This document shows, one piece after another, positions 8,105 to 17,354 of a stretch of 64,000 nucleotides of DNA. The stretch comes from Tenacibaculum pelagium (GTDB lineage Bacteria; Bacteroidota; Bacteroidia; Flavobacteriales; Flavobacteriaceae), in NCBI RefSeq assembly GCF_014062345.1, contig NZ_JACGLS010000001.1, forward strand, positions 310,001-374,000. Reading direction: 5' to 3'. Below the pieces are notes generated by a model. It made no database searches, had not been told where the DNA came from, and saw only the letters and a program-made list of their open reading frames with translations. The translations under genes were made by a program, and so were the position numbers. Numbering within the stretch: the stretch's first letter is position 1; every line of letters begins with the position of its first letter.

Positions 8105-8935
8105 ATGCCTTTATTTAAAAGGAATCCTTTCGGACATATTTTATTCGTAAAACGTTTTCTTATTCAAGTTTTAGGAATTATTTCTCACGGTCGTTATCGT
8201 AAGTTTAATGACCTTCAAATAGAAGGAATGGAAGTTTTACGTAACCTACCTAACGAAAATGTACTATTCATATCTAACCACCAAACATATTTTGCTGATG
8301 TAGCTTCTATGTTTCATGTATTTAACGCCGCCTTAAAAGGACGTGATGATAATATTAGAAACGTTGGTTATTTATGGAACCCTAAGCTTAACTTATACTA
8401 TGTTGCTGCAGGCGAAACCATGAGAGCTGGTTTATTACCAAAAATATTTGCCTATGTAGGTTCAGTTTCTGTAGAAAGAACTTGGAGAAGCTCGGGTAAA
8501 GATGTAAAAAGACAAGTAAAAATGTCTGACATCTCTAATATTGGTAAAGCTTTAGATGATGGTTGGGTAATTACTTTTCCGCAAGGAACCACTACTCCAT
8601 TTAAACCTATTCGAAGAGGAACTGCGCATATTATAAAAACCTTTAAACCCATTGTTGTGCCTATCGTTATTGATGGCTTTAGACGTTCTTTTGACAAGAA
8701 AGGATTGATGATAAAAAAACGTAATGTATTACAATCTATGGTGATAAAAGAGCCTTTAGAGATAGATTATGAAAATGAAGATGTAGCTAGCATCGTTGAA
8801 AAAATTGAGTATGCTATAGAACAACATCCTTCATTTTTAAAAGTACTAACTCCAGAACAAATTAAAGAAGAACAAGAATATCGTGAAAAGCGACGTTTTT
8901 GGGGACCAGAATCTAAAACAGACGAAGAAGAATAA
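8105..8935 (+). CDS. PlsC-like glycerolipid acyltransferase, divergent motifs
   Basis: 276-residue lysophospholipid acyltransferase-family protein, probably peripheral to the inner membrane. Expected role: acylation of 1-acyl-glycerol-3-phosphate or a related lipid. The acceptor pocket block reads SNHQTYFAD, in which five residues separate His and Asp instead of the four of the canonical HX4D motif. Block III reads FPQGTT, where the usual sequence is FPEGT. Block IV appears as VVPIVIDGFRRSF. Both changes lie in otherwise well-kept motifs with an intact reading frame. I recall similar proteins in other Flavobacteriaceae, so this looks like a lineage variant, not decay. The M42 peptidase gene follows after 14 bases. 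Confidence 0.8.
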   Translation: MPLFKRNPFGHILFVKRFLIQVLGIISHGRYRKFNDLQIEGMEVLRNLPNENVLFISNHQTYFADVASMFHVFNAALKGRDDNIRNVGYLWNPKLNLYYVAAGETMRAGLLPKIFAYVGSVSVERTWRSSGKDVKRQVKMSDISNIGKALDDGWVITFPQGTTTPFKPIRRGTAHIIKTFKPIVVPIVIDGFRRSFDKKGLMIKKRNVLQSMVIKEPLEIDYENEDVASIVEKIEYAIEQHPSFLKVLTPEQIKEEQEYREKRRFWGPESKTDEEE

Positions 8936-8949
8936 TTAATAAAAATATT

Positions 8950-10041
8950 ATGGCTAAAAATAAATCAATCTTAAACCAAAAGTCAATTGACTTTTTAGAG
9001 AAATATTTAAATAACGCTGCTCCTACTGGATACGAATGGGAAGGGCAAAAAATTTGGATGGACTATTTAAAACCATATGTTGATGAATTTATTACCGACA
9101 CCTATGGCTCTGCAGTTGGGGTTATCAATCCAGATGCGAAATACAAAGTCGTTATCGAAGGGCATGCTGATGAAATTTCTTGGTATGTAAATTATATTTC
9201 AGATAACGGATTAATCTATGTAATCCGTAATGGAGGTAGTGATCATCAAATCGCACCTAGTAAAATTGTAAATATCCATACTAAAAATGGTATTGTAAAA
9301 GGGGTTTTTGGTTGGCCAGCAATTCATACTCGTAACAAAGCTAAAGAGGAAGCTCCTAAACCTGATAATATTTTTATTGATACAGGTTGTGCTACTAAAG
9401 AAGAAGTGGAAAAATTAGGAATTCATGTAGGTTGTGTAATTACATACCCAGACGAGTTTCATATTTTAAACGGAGATAAATTTGTATGTCGTGCGTTAGA
9501 TAATCGTATGGGTGGATTCATGATTGCCGAAGTAGCTCGTTTATTAAAAGAAAATGGTAAAAAATTGCCTTTCGGTTTATACGTAACAAACTCTGTACAA
9601 GAAGAAATTGGTTTACGAGGTGCTGAAATGATTACGCAAACCATAAAACCTAATGTAGCTATTGTTACCGATGTAACTCATGATACTACCACTCCAATGA
9701 TCGACAAGAAAAAAGAAGGTCATTTAGAAATGGGTAAAGGCCCTGTAGTAGCTTACGCTCCTGCTGTACAACAAAAATTACGTGATTTAATTACAGAAAC
9801 TGCCGAAGAAAAGAAAATACCTTTCCAACGTTCTGCTTTATCTAGAGCTACTGGAACAGATACTGATGCTTTTGCTTATAGCAACGGTGGTGTTGCTTCT
9901 GCATTAATTTCTTTACCTTTACGTTATATGCACACCACTGTAGAGATGGTTCATAGAGAAGATGTTGAAAACGTAATTAAAATGATTTACGAGAGTTTAT
10001 TAAAAATAGAAGACGGAGAAGATTTCTCTTATTTTAAATAA
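8950..10041 (+). CDS. M42-family metallopeptidase (glutamyl aminopeptidase-like)
   Basis: 363 residues, the usual size for cytosolic M42 tetrahedral aminopeptidases, which trim peptides from the N-terminus using two divalent metals. Metal and catalytic motifs seen: GHADEISW (His and the following acid) near residue 74, RALDNRMGG near 183, EEIGLRGA with the catalytic Glu near 220, VTDVTHDT near 240, and a terminal HTTVEMVHREDV containing the last ligand His near 330. It lies 14 bases behind the acyltransferase and ends at a hairpin terminator. Confidence 0.92.
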   Translation: MAKNKSILNQKSIDFLEKYLNNAAPTGYEWEGQKIWMDYLKPYVDEFITDTYGSAVGVINPDAKYKVVIEGHADEISWYVNYISDNGLIYVIRNGGSDHQIAPSKIVNIHTKNGIVKGVFGWPAIHTRNKAKEEAPKPDNIFIDTGCATKEEVEKLGIHVGCVITYPDEFHILNGDKFVCRALDNRMGGFMIAEVARLLKENGKKLPFGLYVTNSVQEEIGLRGAEMITQTIKPNVAIVTDVTHDTTTPMIDKKKEGHLEMGKGPVVAYAPAVQQKLRDLITETAEEKKIPFQRSALSRATGTDTDAFAYSNGGVASALISLPLRYMHTTVEMVHREDVENVIKMIYESLLKIEDGEDFSYFK

Positions 10042-10045
10042 TACA

Positions 10046-10073
10046 AATCCCGCCTTGTGCGGGATTCTTTTTT
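10046..10073 (+). terminator. Terminator after M42 peptidase
   Basis: AATCCCGC-CTTGT-GCGGGATT then CTTTTTT. The hairpin covers the TTG at 10055 that could be taken as an earlier start of the next gene, which argues for the ATG at 10076. Confidence 0.85.
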
Positions 10074-10075
10074 AT

Positions 10076-10618
10076 ATGGATGAAGTAATAGATATTCTAG
10101 ACGACAACGGAAATTACACAGGTAAAACCTGTTTAAAATCAGAAGCTCATAAGTATGGTCGCTTTCATCCTACTGTACATATTTGGCTATATACTTCTGA
10201 TAAAAAAATACTACTCCAAAAACGTGCTGCCACAAAAAAAGTATTTCCTGGTTTGTGGGATATTTCTGTTGCTGGACATGTAGCAGCTGGTGAAAAAATA
10301 GAAACTGCTGCCATAAGAGAGATTAAAGAAGAAATTAATTTTGATATTACTCCAGATCAGCTTCATAAAATTGGAACAAGAAAACATCAAGTAAACCATG
10401 CTAACGGAATTATAGACAATGAATTCCATCATGTTTATATTGCTCAATTAACAGTTTCCGTTAAAGAATTGACCGTCCAAAAAGAAGAAGTTGATTCTCT
10501 TAAACTATTCGAATTGGAAATACTTGAAAACACCAAAGATCTTGAAAACATATTACTACCGAGGTTTCATGATTATTATTGTTTTGTTTATAATGAGATA
10601 TCTAAACTATTAAACTAA
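10076..10618 (+). CDS. Nudix hydrolase (YfcD / IPP-isomerase-like)
   Basis: 180 residues from ATG 10076. An upstream in-frame TTG lies inside the preceding terminator and is rejected. Seen: VHIWLYTSDKKILLQKRA, FPGLWDISVAGHVAAGE and AAIREIKEEINF, which make a Nudix box, with the GE and EE metal ligands at about residues 60-95. The substrate loop and N-terminal EVIDILDDNG resemble the YfcD and isopentenyl-diphosphate isomerase-like Nudix group. Substrate unknown. The Cys/Glu pair of true type-I IPP isomerase is not evident, so a hydrolase is more likely. Confidence 0.82.
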   Translation: MDEVIDILDDNGNYTGKTCLKSEAHKYGRFHPTVHIWLYTSDKKILLQKRAATKKVFPGLWDISVAGHVAAGEKIETAAIREIKEEINFDITPDQLHKIGTRKHQVNHANGIIDNEFHHVYIAQLTVSVKELTVQKEEVDSLKLFELEILENTKDLENILLPRFHDYYCFVYNEISKLLN

Positions 10619-10669
10619 ATATTTTAACTCTATTCTTCCAAACTAGTTTTTCTTCATTTTTAAAAATCA

Positions 10670-10724
10670 ACTACCTCAGGTAATTAAAACCTTGGTTATC
10701 GCCCTGCGATTAAAAATCAATTAG
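10670..10724. repeat. Three consecutive mini-palindromes ahead of methyltransferase gene
   Basis: The gap before the methyltransferase gene holds TACCT-C-AGGTA, AACC-TT-GGTT and TCGC-CCT-GCGA in a row. It is flanked by near-copies of TAAAAATCAA on both sides. This could be a structured leader or a small degenerate repeat. It is GC-richer than the surrounding DNA. Confidence 0.4.
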
Positions 10725-10751
10725 TTATCTTTATTGAATAACTACCAAGAG

Positions 10752-12380
10752 ATGCTATCAAAACAAGAAAAATCTATACTTAGAAGTAAGTTGTTTAGAC
10801 ACTTAGATGGTATAGTTACCTGTCCTGCTGCTCATGTTTTACATGAAAAAGGAATCACTAACTATTTATTAGAGAATAAATCTGTTAGTTTAACTGACCT
10901 TTCTAGTCTATTTAAAGCCAACGATGGTTATTTAAATGTTGCCTTAAGAACTTTATGTTCACAAGGATGGCTGATTCAGCATGTTGATAATAGTAATAAC
11001 TCTGTTCGTTTTAAAATCAATGAAAATTCTACTGTAGCATTTTCTTATTTTCATTTATATAAAGAAGCTTTCTTACTACTTAAATTTACAGAAGCATATA
11101 GTATCAGAAAGTTTGAATCCGAACCTTTTTTAAAGCTTGAAAAGCTATATCATAACTTTAAAAACAAATTTGGCTTATCGGTTCCTTCAAACCCCAAAGA
11201 AAAAGAAATTTTAGAGCAAATTTTAATACATATTGAAGGAATTATTGTAGGACCTACCATTGTTTTATTAGGTATGAGTGGGATGTTTCATAAATATTTT
11301 ATGCAAACAAAATTTTCTGCTGATGAATTTCATAAAGATTCAGAAAATTTTAGTCGTTTACTAAATATTCTTACCGATTTAAACTGGTTTGTTAAAACCA
11401 ATGAATCCTATGAATTTACCGATAAAGGACTCTTTTTCGCCAGAAGAGCTAGTGCTTATGGTGTAACCGTTTCTTATATTCCTACACTTAGAAAGTTAGA
11501 TAAACTTATTTTTGGAGATCCAACAATGTTTGATACTGCTAGCATTCATAACGAAGAAATTCATGTGGATAGAGAAATGAATGTTTGGGGAAGCGGAGGT
11601 GCACATGCAGCCTATTTTAGAGTAATTGATGAAATTATTATCAACTTATTTAATAAACCTATTGACGAGCAGCCTAAAGGAATTTTAGATGTAGGTTGTG
11701 GTAACGGTGCCTTTTTAAAGCATTTATTTAATGTAATTGAAAACCAAACCAATCGCGGAAAGGTTTTAGAAGACTATCCGTTATTACTTATTGGAGTAGA
11801 TTATAACGAATCTGCGTTAAAAATTACTAGAAAAAACTTAGTACAAGCTGATATTTGGGCTAAGGTTATCTGGGGAGATATTGGAAATCCAGAAGCAATG
11901 TCTAACGACTTACATCAAAAATATGGAATTAACTTATCTGATTTATTAAACGTTCGTACGTTTTTAGATCATAATAGAATCTGGCAGAAACCAAAAAATC
12001 ATACAAATATTAAAGTTACTTCGTCTACTGGAGCTTATGCATATAAAGGAAAACGTTTGAACAATAATTTAGTTATCGAATCTTTAAAACAACACTTTAA
12101 TAAATGGACCCCTTACATTAGTAAGTTTGGGTTGTTATTAATAGAGTTACATACTTCAATACCTGAATTAGTAGCAAAAAATCTAGGAAAAACAGCTGCA
12201 ACTGCTTACGATGCTACTCATGGATATTCTGATCAATATATTATTGAGCTAGATGAATACATGAAAACCATGGGAGAAATTGGTTTAGTTTCAGATAAAA
12301 ATACGTTTAAAAAATTTCCAAATTCAGAATTAGCAACTGTTTCTGTAAATCTTTTTAAGCCTAAAAATAAAACTCAGTAA
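10752..12380 (+). CDS. Class I SAM-dependent methyltransferase with N-terminal helical domain
   Basis: 542 residues from ATG 10752 (a TTG at 10734 would add six residues but is a poor start next to a possible TATCTTTA -7 element). The N-terminal half is helical with winged-helix-like segments (LTDLSSLFKANDGYLNVALRT split over a turn, near residue 50), as in dimerising O-methyltransferases. The Rossmann motif I, ILDVGCGNGAFLKHLF, is near residue 315, and motif II LLIGVDYNESAL is near 350. The layout recalls the methyltransferases attached to polyketide pathways (AprA-type), but no polyketide genes are present here. Substrate unknown. Its stop codon lies inside the left arm of the terminator. 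Confidence 0.75.
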   Translation: MLSKQEKSILRSKLFRHLDGIVTCPAAHVLHEKGITNYLLENKSVSLTDLSSLFKANDGYLNVALRTLCSQGWLIQHVDNSNNSVRFKINENSTVAFSYFHLYKEAFLLLKFTEAYSIRKFESEPFLKLEKLYHNFKNKFGLSVPSNPKEKEILEQILIHIEGIIVGPTIVLLGMSGMFHKYFMQTKFSADEFHKDSENFSRLLNILTDLNWFVKTNESYEFTDKGLFFARRASAYGVTVSYIPTLRKLDKLIFGDPTMFDTASIHNEEIHVDREMNVWGSGGAHAAYFRVIDEIIINLFNKPIDEQPKGILDVGCGNGAFLKHLFNVIENQTNRGKVLEDYPLLLIGVDYNESALKITRKNLVQADIWAKVIWGDIGNPEAMSNDLHQKYGINLSDLLNVRTFLDHNRIWQKPKNHTNIKVTSSTGAYAYKGKRLNNNLVIESLKQHFNKWTPYISKFGLLLIELHTSIPELVAKNLGKTAATAYDATHGYSDQYIIELDEYMKTMGEIGLVSDKNTFKKFPNSELATVSVNLFKPKNKTQ

Positions 12381-12401
12381 ACAAATTGTTTACTGAGTTT
12401 T
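12369..12401. terminator. bidirectional terminator overlapping a stop codon
   Basis: Stem AAAACTCAGTAAAC / GTTTACTGAGTTTT with a 5-base loop. The left arm includes the last codons and the TAA of the methyltransferase gene. It serves the convergent deacetylase gene as well. Confidence 0.88.
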
Positions 12402-12426
12402 ATTTCCTTTCAAAAGTTTAGTTATA

Positions 12427-14946
12427 CTAAAGCTTCACTTTCTTCTTTTTAACTTCTTTTTCTTTGCCTACAGATAACATATTTGCGAACAATTTATATG
12501 CTCCAGAAACTCCAGCTGGTAATTCTCTAAAAAAACTTAATCCGGTGTACATATAATTTCCTTTTCCGTATTTAGCGATTAGTAAACTTCCGTCTTTAGC
12601 AGATTCACCTTTATCACTCATAGATAAAACTGGAGTGTATTCACTACTCCATTTATTTGGAAAATACAATCCACGTTCTTGAACCCATCCATTAAAATCG
12701 CTATTTGAAACTTTGTTTGGGTAGTTTAATATCGAATGATTCTTTGCTAACATCGTAACTTTAGCATTTTCATCAGTTACTCTATCTCTAGACAATTGTA
12801 ATTCGTAAGGAGCCTTTACATCAACTCTTCTACTAGTATTATATTGTACAATCATATTACCTCCATTCTTTACATACTCTAACAAATACTTTTGTTTAAA
12901 TTGTAATTCTGGTAATGTATTATATGCTCTTATTCCAACAACAACAGCATCAAAATCCTTTAAATTTTCTTCATTAATATTTTTAGGGTCAATCTCAATA
13001 ACATTATATCCAATTTGACGTAAACTTTCTGAAACAGCATCTCCAGAACCTTGAATATAACCAATCGTTTTTCCTATTTTCTCAATATCTAAGCGAACAA
13101 CTTTTGCTTGTGATGGCAATAAAACTGATTGCTTCGGAATATGATTGTAATTAATTTCAACTAACTCTTTATCATATTGCTTATTATCAACAGTTGCTAT
13201 AGCTTTTAAAACGCCTTCCGATTGATTTTCTGATGGAGTTACTGTAAAGTCAACTATTTGAACATCATTTTTCTGCTCAATAGAAAATTCAGCATTATTA
13301 GGAGAAACCTCCCAACCATTAGGCACTTTTAATGAAACCGTTCCTGAAACATTTTTAGCTCCAGATCGCACTTCTAATGATACTTGTTGAGAAGCATTAT
13401 CAGAAAATATAATCACCTTACTCTTTAGTTTTGTAGTTACTTTAGGTAAGATTTCGAAAGGCTCATAAATTTCTCCTTTATCTCTTTTAGAATAACGACG
13501 AACTACAGGAATTGTAAATGATATTGGTTTATTTTCAATCATCAAATTATATTCAACTTGAATAGGTCTTACCGATTCTGGGTTACCAATAATTGTTTTA
13601 TCATCTACTTTATACATTCCTAAATCCCAAGGTTTGGTCAACCAATAAGGAGAAGAATATTCCATATTCCCTACAGTAATATTCTCTTTAAAATTTTGTT
13701 TTGAATTAGGTGCTAAATCTAAATTCTTAGAAATCAATTTACCGTTAGAGTTAAACTTTATAGATGTTAACTCCATTGAAATATTACTTCTATTTAATAC
13801 TTCAAAATTTACATCGATAATAGAATTAGGTGTGGTACTTGAAGAATTCGCAGAAGCTTCTATATACAATCCTGCACAAGCTTTAATAATTTCTTTAAGC
13901 TCTTTAATTTTTATATTTCTCCAGTGCTTATCTTCTATCTTTTCAATTAAACCATAAGCTTTCATTAAAGTAGGTAAATGTTTAGACGGATTTACAAAAT
14001 CGAAATTCTTTTCTACTTCATATAAAATATCTCCGATTTCACCACCTCCTTTTACACGATTCCAAGTAGTATTAATACCTGAAAAAATATCTTTCTTATC
14101 TTTTGGAAAATCTCCTTTTAAAAACTCTACCCATTCTGTCTGATTTCCACGAGTAGTTAATCGACCAAACCCTTGACATAAATGTTGGCTACTTGCAATA
14201 GAAGCTAATTCGTTATTAGACAATCCTTTTAATGGATAATAAGTGCCAATATCAAAACTCAACATCTTGCTTTTATCAGCTTTTGCAAACTTATCTCTAC
14301 TACCGTAAAACCACCATGAAGTATTAAAAAATAATCTGTTTGGTTGCCAAGTACTTATATTTTTTAATTGAGATGGATATTTAGTTTTGTCATTTGCTAA
14401 ATCAAAAGCCTCTACACTCAACATTGCTGAAGAAGTATGATGTCCATGCGTAGTACCTGGAGTTCTATGGTTAAAACGATTGATAATTACATCGGGTTTA
14501 AACGTACGAATTGCCCAAACAACATCGGCCAATACTTTATCTTTATCCCAAATTTTTAAGGTTTCATCTGGATGCTTTGAATACCCAAAATCATTGGCTC
14601 TAGAAAAACGCTGCACACCACCATCTACGCTACGCGCTGCTAATAATTCTTGCGTACGGATTACACCTAACAACTCACGGATTTCTGGTCCAATTAAGTT
14701 TTGACCACCATCACCACGAGTTAATGATAAATACCCTGTTCTTGCTTTTTCATGATTTGATAAATAAGCGATTAAACGAGTATTTTCATCATCAGGATGT
14801 GCTGCGATATACAAAGCGGAACCCAAAAAATTAAGCTTTTGTACTTTTTCGTAAATCTGATTAGAAGTTAATTTTTGAGGTTTTTGTGCAATTATTGATA
14901 CAGAAATCAATAAAAAAGAAAAGCAAAAAAGCGTCTTTTTGTACAT
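12427..14946 (-). CDS. Secreted PIG-L/LmbE family deacetylase, large multidomain
   Basis: 839 residues with a signal peptide (about 1-20, ending SIIAQ). The catalytic domain carries the AAHPDDENTR zinc motif near residue 48, the NRFNHRTPGTTHGHH segment near 160-170 with the third ligand, and typical TRGDGGQN. It occupies about residues 35-300. The remaining 500 residues hold beta-sandwich segments (a NEW3-like region near 520-600) and a C-terminal domain like a class I glutamine amidotransferase fold (GYIQGSGDAVSESLRQIGY, then FDAVVVGIRAYNT). The family removes N-acetyl groups from GlcNAc-type substrates. Here the protein is exported, so an extracellular glycan or glycoconjugate is likely. 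It ends in a Lys-rich tail. Confidence 0.88.
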   Translation of the reverse strand: MYKKTLFCFSFLLISVSIIAQKPQKLTSNQIYEKVQKLNFLGSALYIAAHPDDENTRLIAYLSNHEKARTGYLSLTRGDGGQNLIGPEIRELLGVIRTQELLAARSVDGGVQRFSRANDFGYSKHPDETLKIWDKDKVLADVVWAIRTFKPDVIINRFNHRTPGTTHGHHTSSAMLSVEAFDLANDKTKYPSQLKNISTWQPNRLFFNTSWWFYGSRDKFAKADKSKMLSFDIGTYYPLKGLSNNELASIASSQHLCQGFGRLTTRGNQTEWVEFLKGDFPKDKKDIFSGINTTWNRVKGGGEIGDILYEVEKNFDFVNPSKHLPTLMKAYGLIEKIEDKHWRNIKIKELKEIIKACAGLYIEASANSSSTTPNSIIDVNFEVLNRSNISMELTSIKFNSNGKLISKNLDLAPNSKQNFKENITVGNMEYSSPYWLTKPWDLGMYKVDDKTIIGNPESVRPIQVEYNLMIENKPISFTIPVVRRYSKRDKGEIYEPFEILPKVTTKLKSKVIIFSDNASQQVSLEVRSGAKNVSGTVSLKVPNGWEVSPNNAEFSIEQKNDVQIVDFTVTPSENQSEGVLKAIATVDNKQYDKELVEINYNHIPKQSVLLPSQAKVVRLDIEKIGKTIGYIQGSGDAVSESLRQIGYNVIEIDPKNINEENLKDFDAVVVGIRAYNTLPELQFKQKYLLEYVKNGGNMIVQYNTSRRVDVKAPYELQLSRDRVTDENAKVTMLAKNHSILNYPNKVSNSDFNGWVQERGLYFPNKWSSEYTPVLSMSDKGESAKDGSLLIAKYGKGNYMYTGLSFFRELPAGVSGAYKLFANMLSVGKEKEVKKKKVKL

Positions 14947-14968
14947 TTTGAGTGTTTTGATTGGTAAA

Positions 14969-14976
14969 CAAATGTA
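14969..14976 (-). promoter_or_regulatory. -7 promoter element for deacetylase gene (TACATTTG)
   Basis: Perfect TAnnTTTG on the minus strand, 22 bases ahead of the start codon at 14946. Confidence 0.65.
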
Positions 14977-15030
14977 CTTTTTTTAGAGTTGCCTTTTTTT
15001 AAATTAACAAAACGCTAACATTTACTGTTA

Positions 15031-15483
15031 CTAATTAATATTTTTGAGAACTAAAAATAAAATCCCTGCACTAAAAATCACCATTAGCAATAAACCAAGT
15101 ATAGGTAAAATAGTCTTATTTATATTATTAATTGTAACCTTATTAGGGTTCTCATTTTTAGTTACATATACCTCTATTTCGTCTCCTAATTTTGGTAAAA
15201 ACTTAAAATCTATTTTTTTATATTTAAAATGGATATCTGTTTCTGATTTCTCATACGCATCATTTTCTAAAACAAACCTAAAAGTAATTCTTAACTGCTC
15301 TTTAAGAAATAAATAACTAAATCTTGCAGGTGGTGTTTTTACCCATAATAAGTCTACTACTTTAGCCTTCATTTTATAACCTTTTTTATAATTATAAATA
15401 CTTAAAACTCCTTTAACTATTTTATAAATAAAAAAAGTGGATAATGCTCCTAAAAGAAAAACAAAAATGTATAAATCGTTCAA
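15031..15483 (-). CDS. DUF3592-like membrane protein
   Basis: 150 residues: an N-terminal transmembrane helix (about 3-24), a beta-rich soluble middle, and a C-terminal helix (about 125-146). The pattern of ITFRFVLENDAYEKSETDIHF (break after END), then GDEIEVYVTKNENPNKVT, matches the DUF3592 fold as I remember it. Function unknown. It is followed on the same strand by the deacetylase gene and preceded by a short conserved protein. Confidence 0.65.
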   Translation of the reverse strand: MNDLYIFVFLLGALSTFFIYKIVKGVLSIYNYKKGYKMKAKVVDLLWVKTPPARFSYLFLKEQLRITFRFVLENDAYEKSETDIHFKYKKIDFKFLPKLGDEIEVYVTKNENPNKVTINNINKTILPILGLLLMVIFSAGILFLVLKNIN

Positions 15484-15508
15484 AACTTAATTTTAATATT
15501 ATTATTTA

Positions 15509-15772
15509 TTAACTTTCTGGAGGAAAAGGATACTGATCTAATGGTAACCAACTGTCTCCTTTCATTGCTAAATATTTCTGTAAAGAGCCAAGTTTATAAG
15601 CAAACTTATAAATTAATTCAGCAGGTGTATCTTTAAAATCCATCGTAACAAATGGAGTTCCATCCATTATCTCTGTTTCAATAAATTCAATTTTAGTTAA
15701 ATTCTCATTGTTGAATTTATAAATTAGTTGTTTTACAGCAGTTGGTGCGTAAACAATTTCTTTTAAAATCAT
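15509..15772 (-). CDS. Conserved small hypothetical protein
   Basis: 87 residues, acidic, no signal peptide or transmembrane helix. A repeated feature is the pair of hydrophobic helices with Tyr-Lys-Phe (LIYKFNNENL and LIYKFAYKLG). I do not recognise a family. It lies on the same strand as the DUF3592-like gene, 25 bases upstream of it, so both may share a transcript. Confidence 0.55.
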   Translation of the reverse strand: MILKEIVYAPTAVKQLIYKFNNENLTKIEFIETEIMDGTPFVTMDFKDTPAELIYKFAYKLGSLQKYLAMKGDSWLPLDQYPFPPES

Positions 15773-15826
15773 AATTAATATTTTAAGTTATCAATTAATA
15801 CTATTTTAACATTAGGAAACATGGTA

Positions 15827-17251
15827 CTATTCTAAAAAACAATCATCCTTAAAACCTATTAAATATAATTTTTCTTGCGCACGGGTAACTGCAGTATATA
15901 ACCAACGTAAATATTCTATAGAAGGTCCATCTGGTAAATAAGGTTGCTCAATAAATACTGTTTGCCATTGTCCTCCTTGAGATTTATGACAGGTCATTGC
16001 GTAAGAGAACTTTACTTGCAAAGCATTAAAGTATTTATTTTTCTTTACGCCCATAAACTGTTTATACTTCGTTTCATTAGCAAAATCTTCTTTTACAGTT
16101 TCATATAATTTATTAGACTCTTCATAGGTTAAAGAAGGACTTTCACTTGAGAGTGTGTCTAATAATAAAACGGTTTCAAAAGGTTTCATATCTGGGTAAT
16201 CAATCATCCTCACTTCTACTTCGGCAAATTTGAATCCGTATAAATCTTTAATATTATTTATGCGCATCACTTCACAAATATCACCATTTGCTATAAAGCC
16301 TGCTGACGAAGAATCCTTTAACCAGTAATAATTGTTTTTTACCACCATTACATAATCACCCGTAGAAATTTCATTCTCTTGACCACGAATCTTAGTTCTA
16401 ATTTGCTGATTATATTGATTCGCTCTTTTATTAGAACGAACAATTATAGCAGTATCCTCTACACCTATTTCACCGTCGTAAGCTGTTGTAATTGCATCTT
16501 GAATATCATAACCATCTTCTAGTCTTATAATATCAGGAAAACTAACATCAAACTTAAAATGTGTGGCATCATTCTGAATCAATAAACGTAAATCAGTTGC
16601 ATTAGCTAAGATTCCTGAATTTTGTTGCTGACGTACAACTTCATCTAGCTCTATTTCTGTTACTTCTTTATTAAAATCAAAAGAAAGTTTATCTGCTTCT
16701 AAAGCAGGGCTCATCGTTAATTTAACAGGTGGTAACTGTGCTGTATCTCCAATAAAAACAATTTTACAATTCTTACCAGAATATACATAAGAGATTAAAT
16801 CATCTAATAAAGAACCATTTTCAAACAACTTTGCATTTTGCTTCTCGTCAGAAATCATAGAAGCCTCATCAACAATAAACAGTGTATTTGAGTGCTTATT
16901 TGGTTGCATTACAAAGTTTACTGCTCCACTACTTTGCTTTTTAGGAAAGTAAATTTTTTTATGAATGGTAAATGCTTGTCTGTTTGAATATCCTGAAATA
17001 ACTTTAGCTGCACGTCCTGTAGGCGCTAATAAAACAGCTTTTTTTCCTGCTTTCCATAAATTATGCACTACAGTACTTACTATCGTTGTTTTACCAGTAC
17101 CTGCATACCCTTTTAATAAAAATAATGCACGATTATTGTCATCGAAAATAAAATGAGTTAACGAATCTAATAACTCATTTTGCTTTTGTGTAGGGTCGTA
17201 AGGAAACTTTTGTAATATTTCTTTATAAAATTGGGGTGCAGAATCTATCAT
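15827..17251 (-). CDS. RecD-like ATP-dependent DNA helicase (SF1B)
   Basis: 474 residues. Walker A GYAGTGKTT near residue 48, LLAPTGRAAK (motif Ia), LFIVDEASMISD (Walker B) near 125, FIGDTAQLPPV (motif III), and a C-terminal UvrD_C_2 region with SYAMTCHKSQGGQW (motif V) and LYTAVTRAQEKLYL (motif VI) near 425-465. The arrangement is that of the small RecD2/Pif1-like helicases of Bacteroidota, without the long N-terminal extension of RecD2. Expected role: 5'-3' DNA unwinding in repair or recombination. It has its own promoter and is divergent from the DUF3822/rsmD operon. Confidence 0.88.
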   Translation of the reverse strand: MIDSAPQFYKEILQKFPYDPTQKQNELLDSLTHFIFDDNNRALFLLKGYAGTGKTTIVSTVVHNLWKAGKKAVLLAPTGRAAKVISGYSNRQAFTIHKKIYFPKKQSSGAVNFVMQPNKHSNTLFIVDEASMISDEKQNAKLFENGSLLDDLISYVYSGKNCKIVFIGDTAQLPPVKLTMSPALEADKLSFDFNKEVTEIELDEVVRQQQNSGILANATDLRLLIQNDATHFKFDVSFPDIIRLEDGYDIQDAITTAYDGEIGVEDTAIIVRSNKRANQYNQQIRTKIRGQENEISTGDYVMVVKNNYYWLKDSSSAGFIANGDICEVMRINNIKDLYGFKFAEVEVRMIDYPDMKPFETVLLLDTLSSESPSLTYEESNKLYETVKEDFANETKYKQFMGVKKNKYFNALQVKFSYAMTCHKSQGGQWQTVFIEQPYLPDGPSIEYLRWLYTAVTRAQEKLYLIGFKDDCFLE

Positions 17252-17266
17252 ATTTCAAATAATGCT

Positions 17267-17274
17267 CAAAGATA
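17267..17274 (-). promoter_or_regulatory. -7 promoter element for RecD-like helicase (TATCTTTG)
   Basis: Perfect TAnnTTTG on the minus strand, 15 bases ahead of the start codon at 17251. Confidence 0.65.
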
Positions 17275-17317
17275 TATCTATTTATAGATATTTGTTTTTA
17301 TCATTCAAAAAAAATTG

Positions 17318-17325
17318 TAGATTTG
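17318..17325 (+). promoter_or_regulatory. -7 promoter element for the rsmD operon (TAGATTTG)
   Basis: Perfect TAnnTTTG, 29 bases ahead of the ATG at 17355. It drives the three-gene run ending with rsmD. Confidence 0.65.
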
Positions 17326-17354
17326 CGAATATCATATATTAAAAATATAAAAAA

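Noticed and set aside
10055..10075. Earlier TTG start of the second Nudix gene
   Set aside because: It lies inside the terminator hairpin of the M42 peptidase gene, and the extra seven residues are not part of the Nudix fold. ATG 10076 is preferred.
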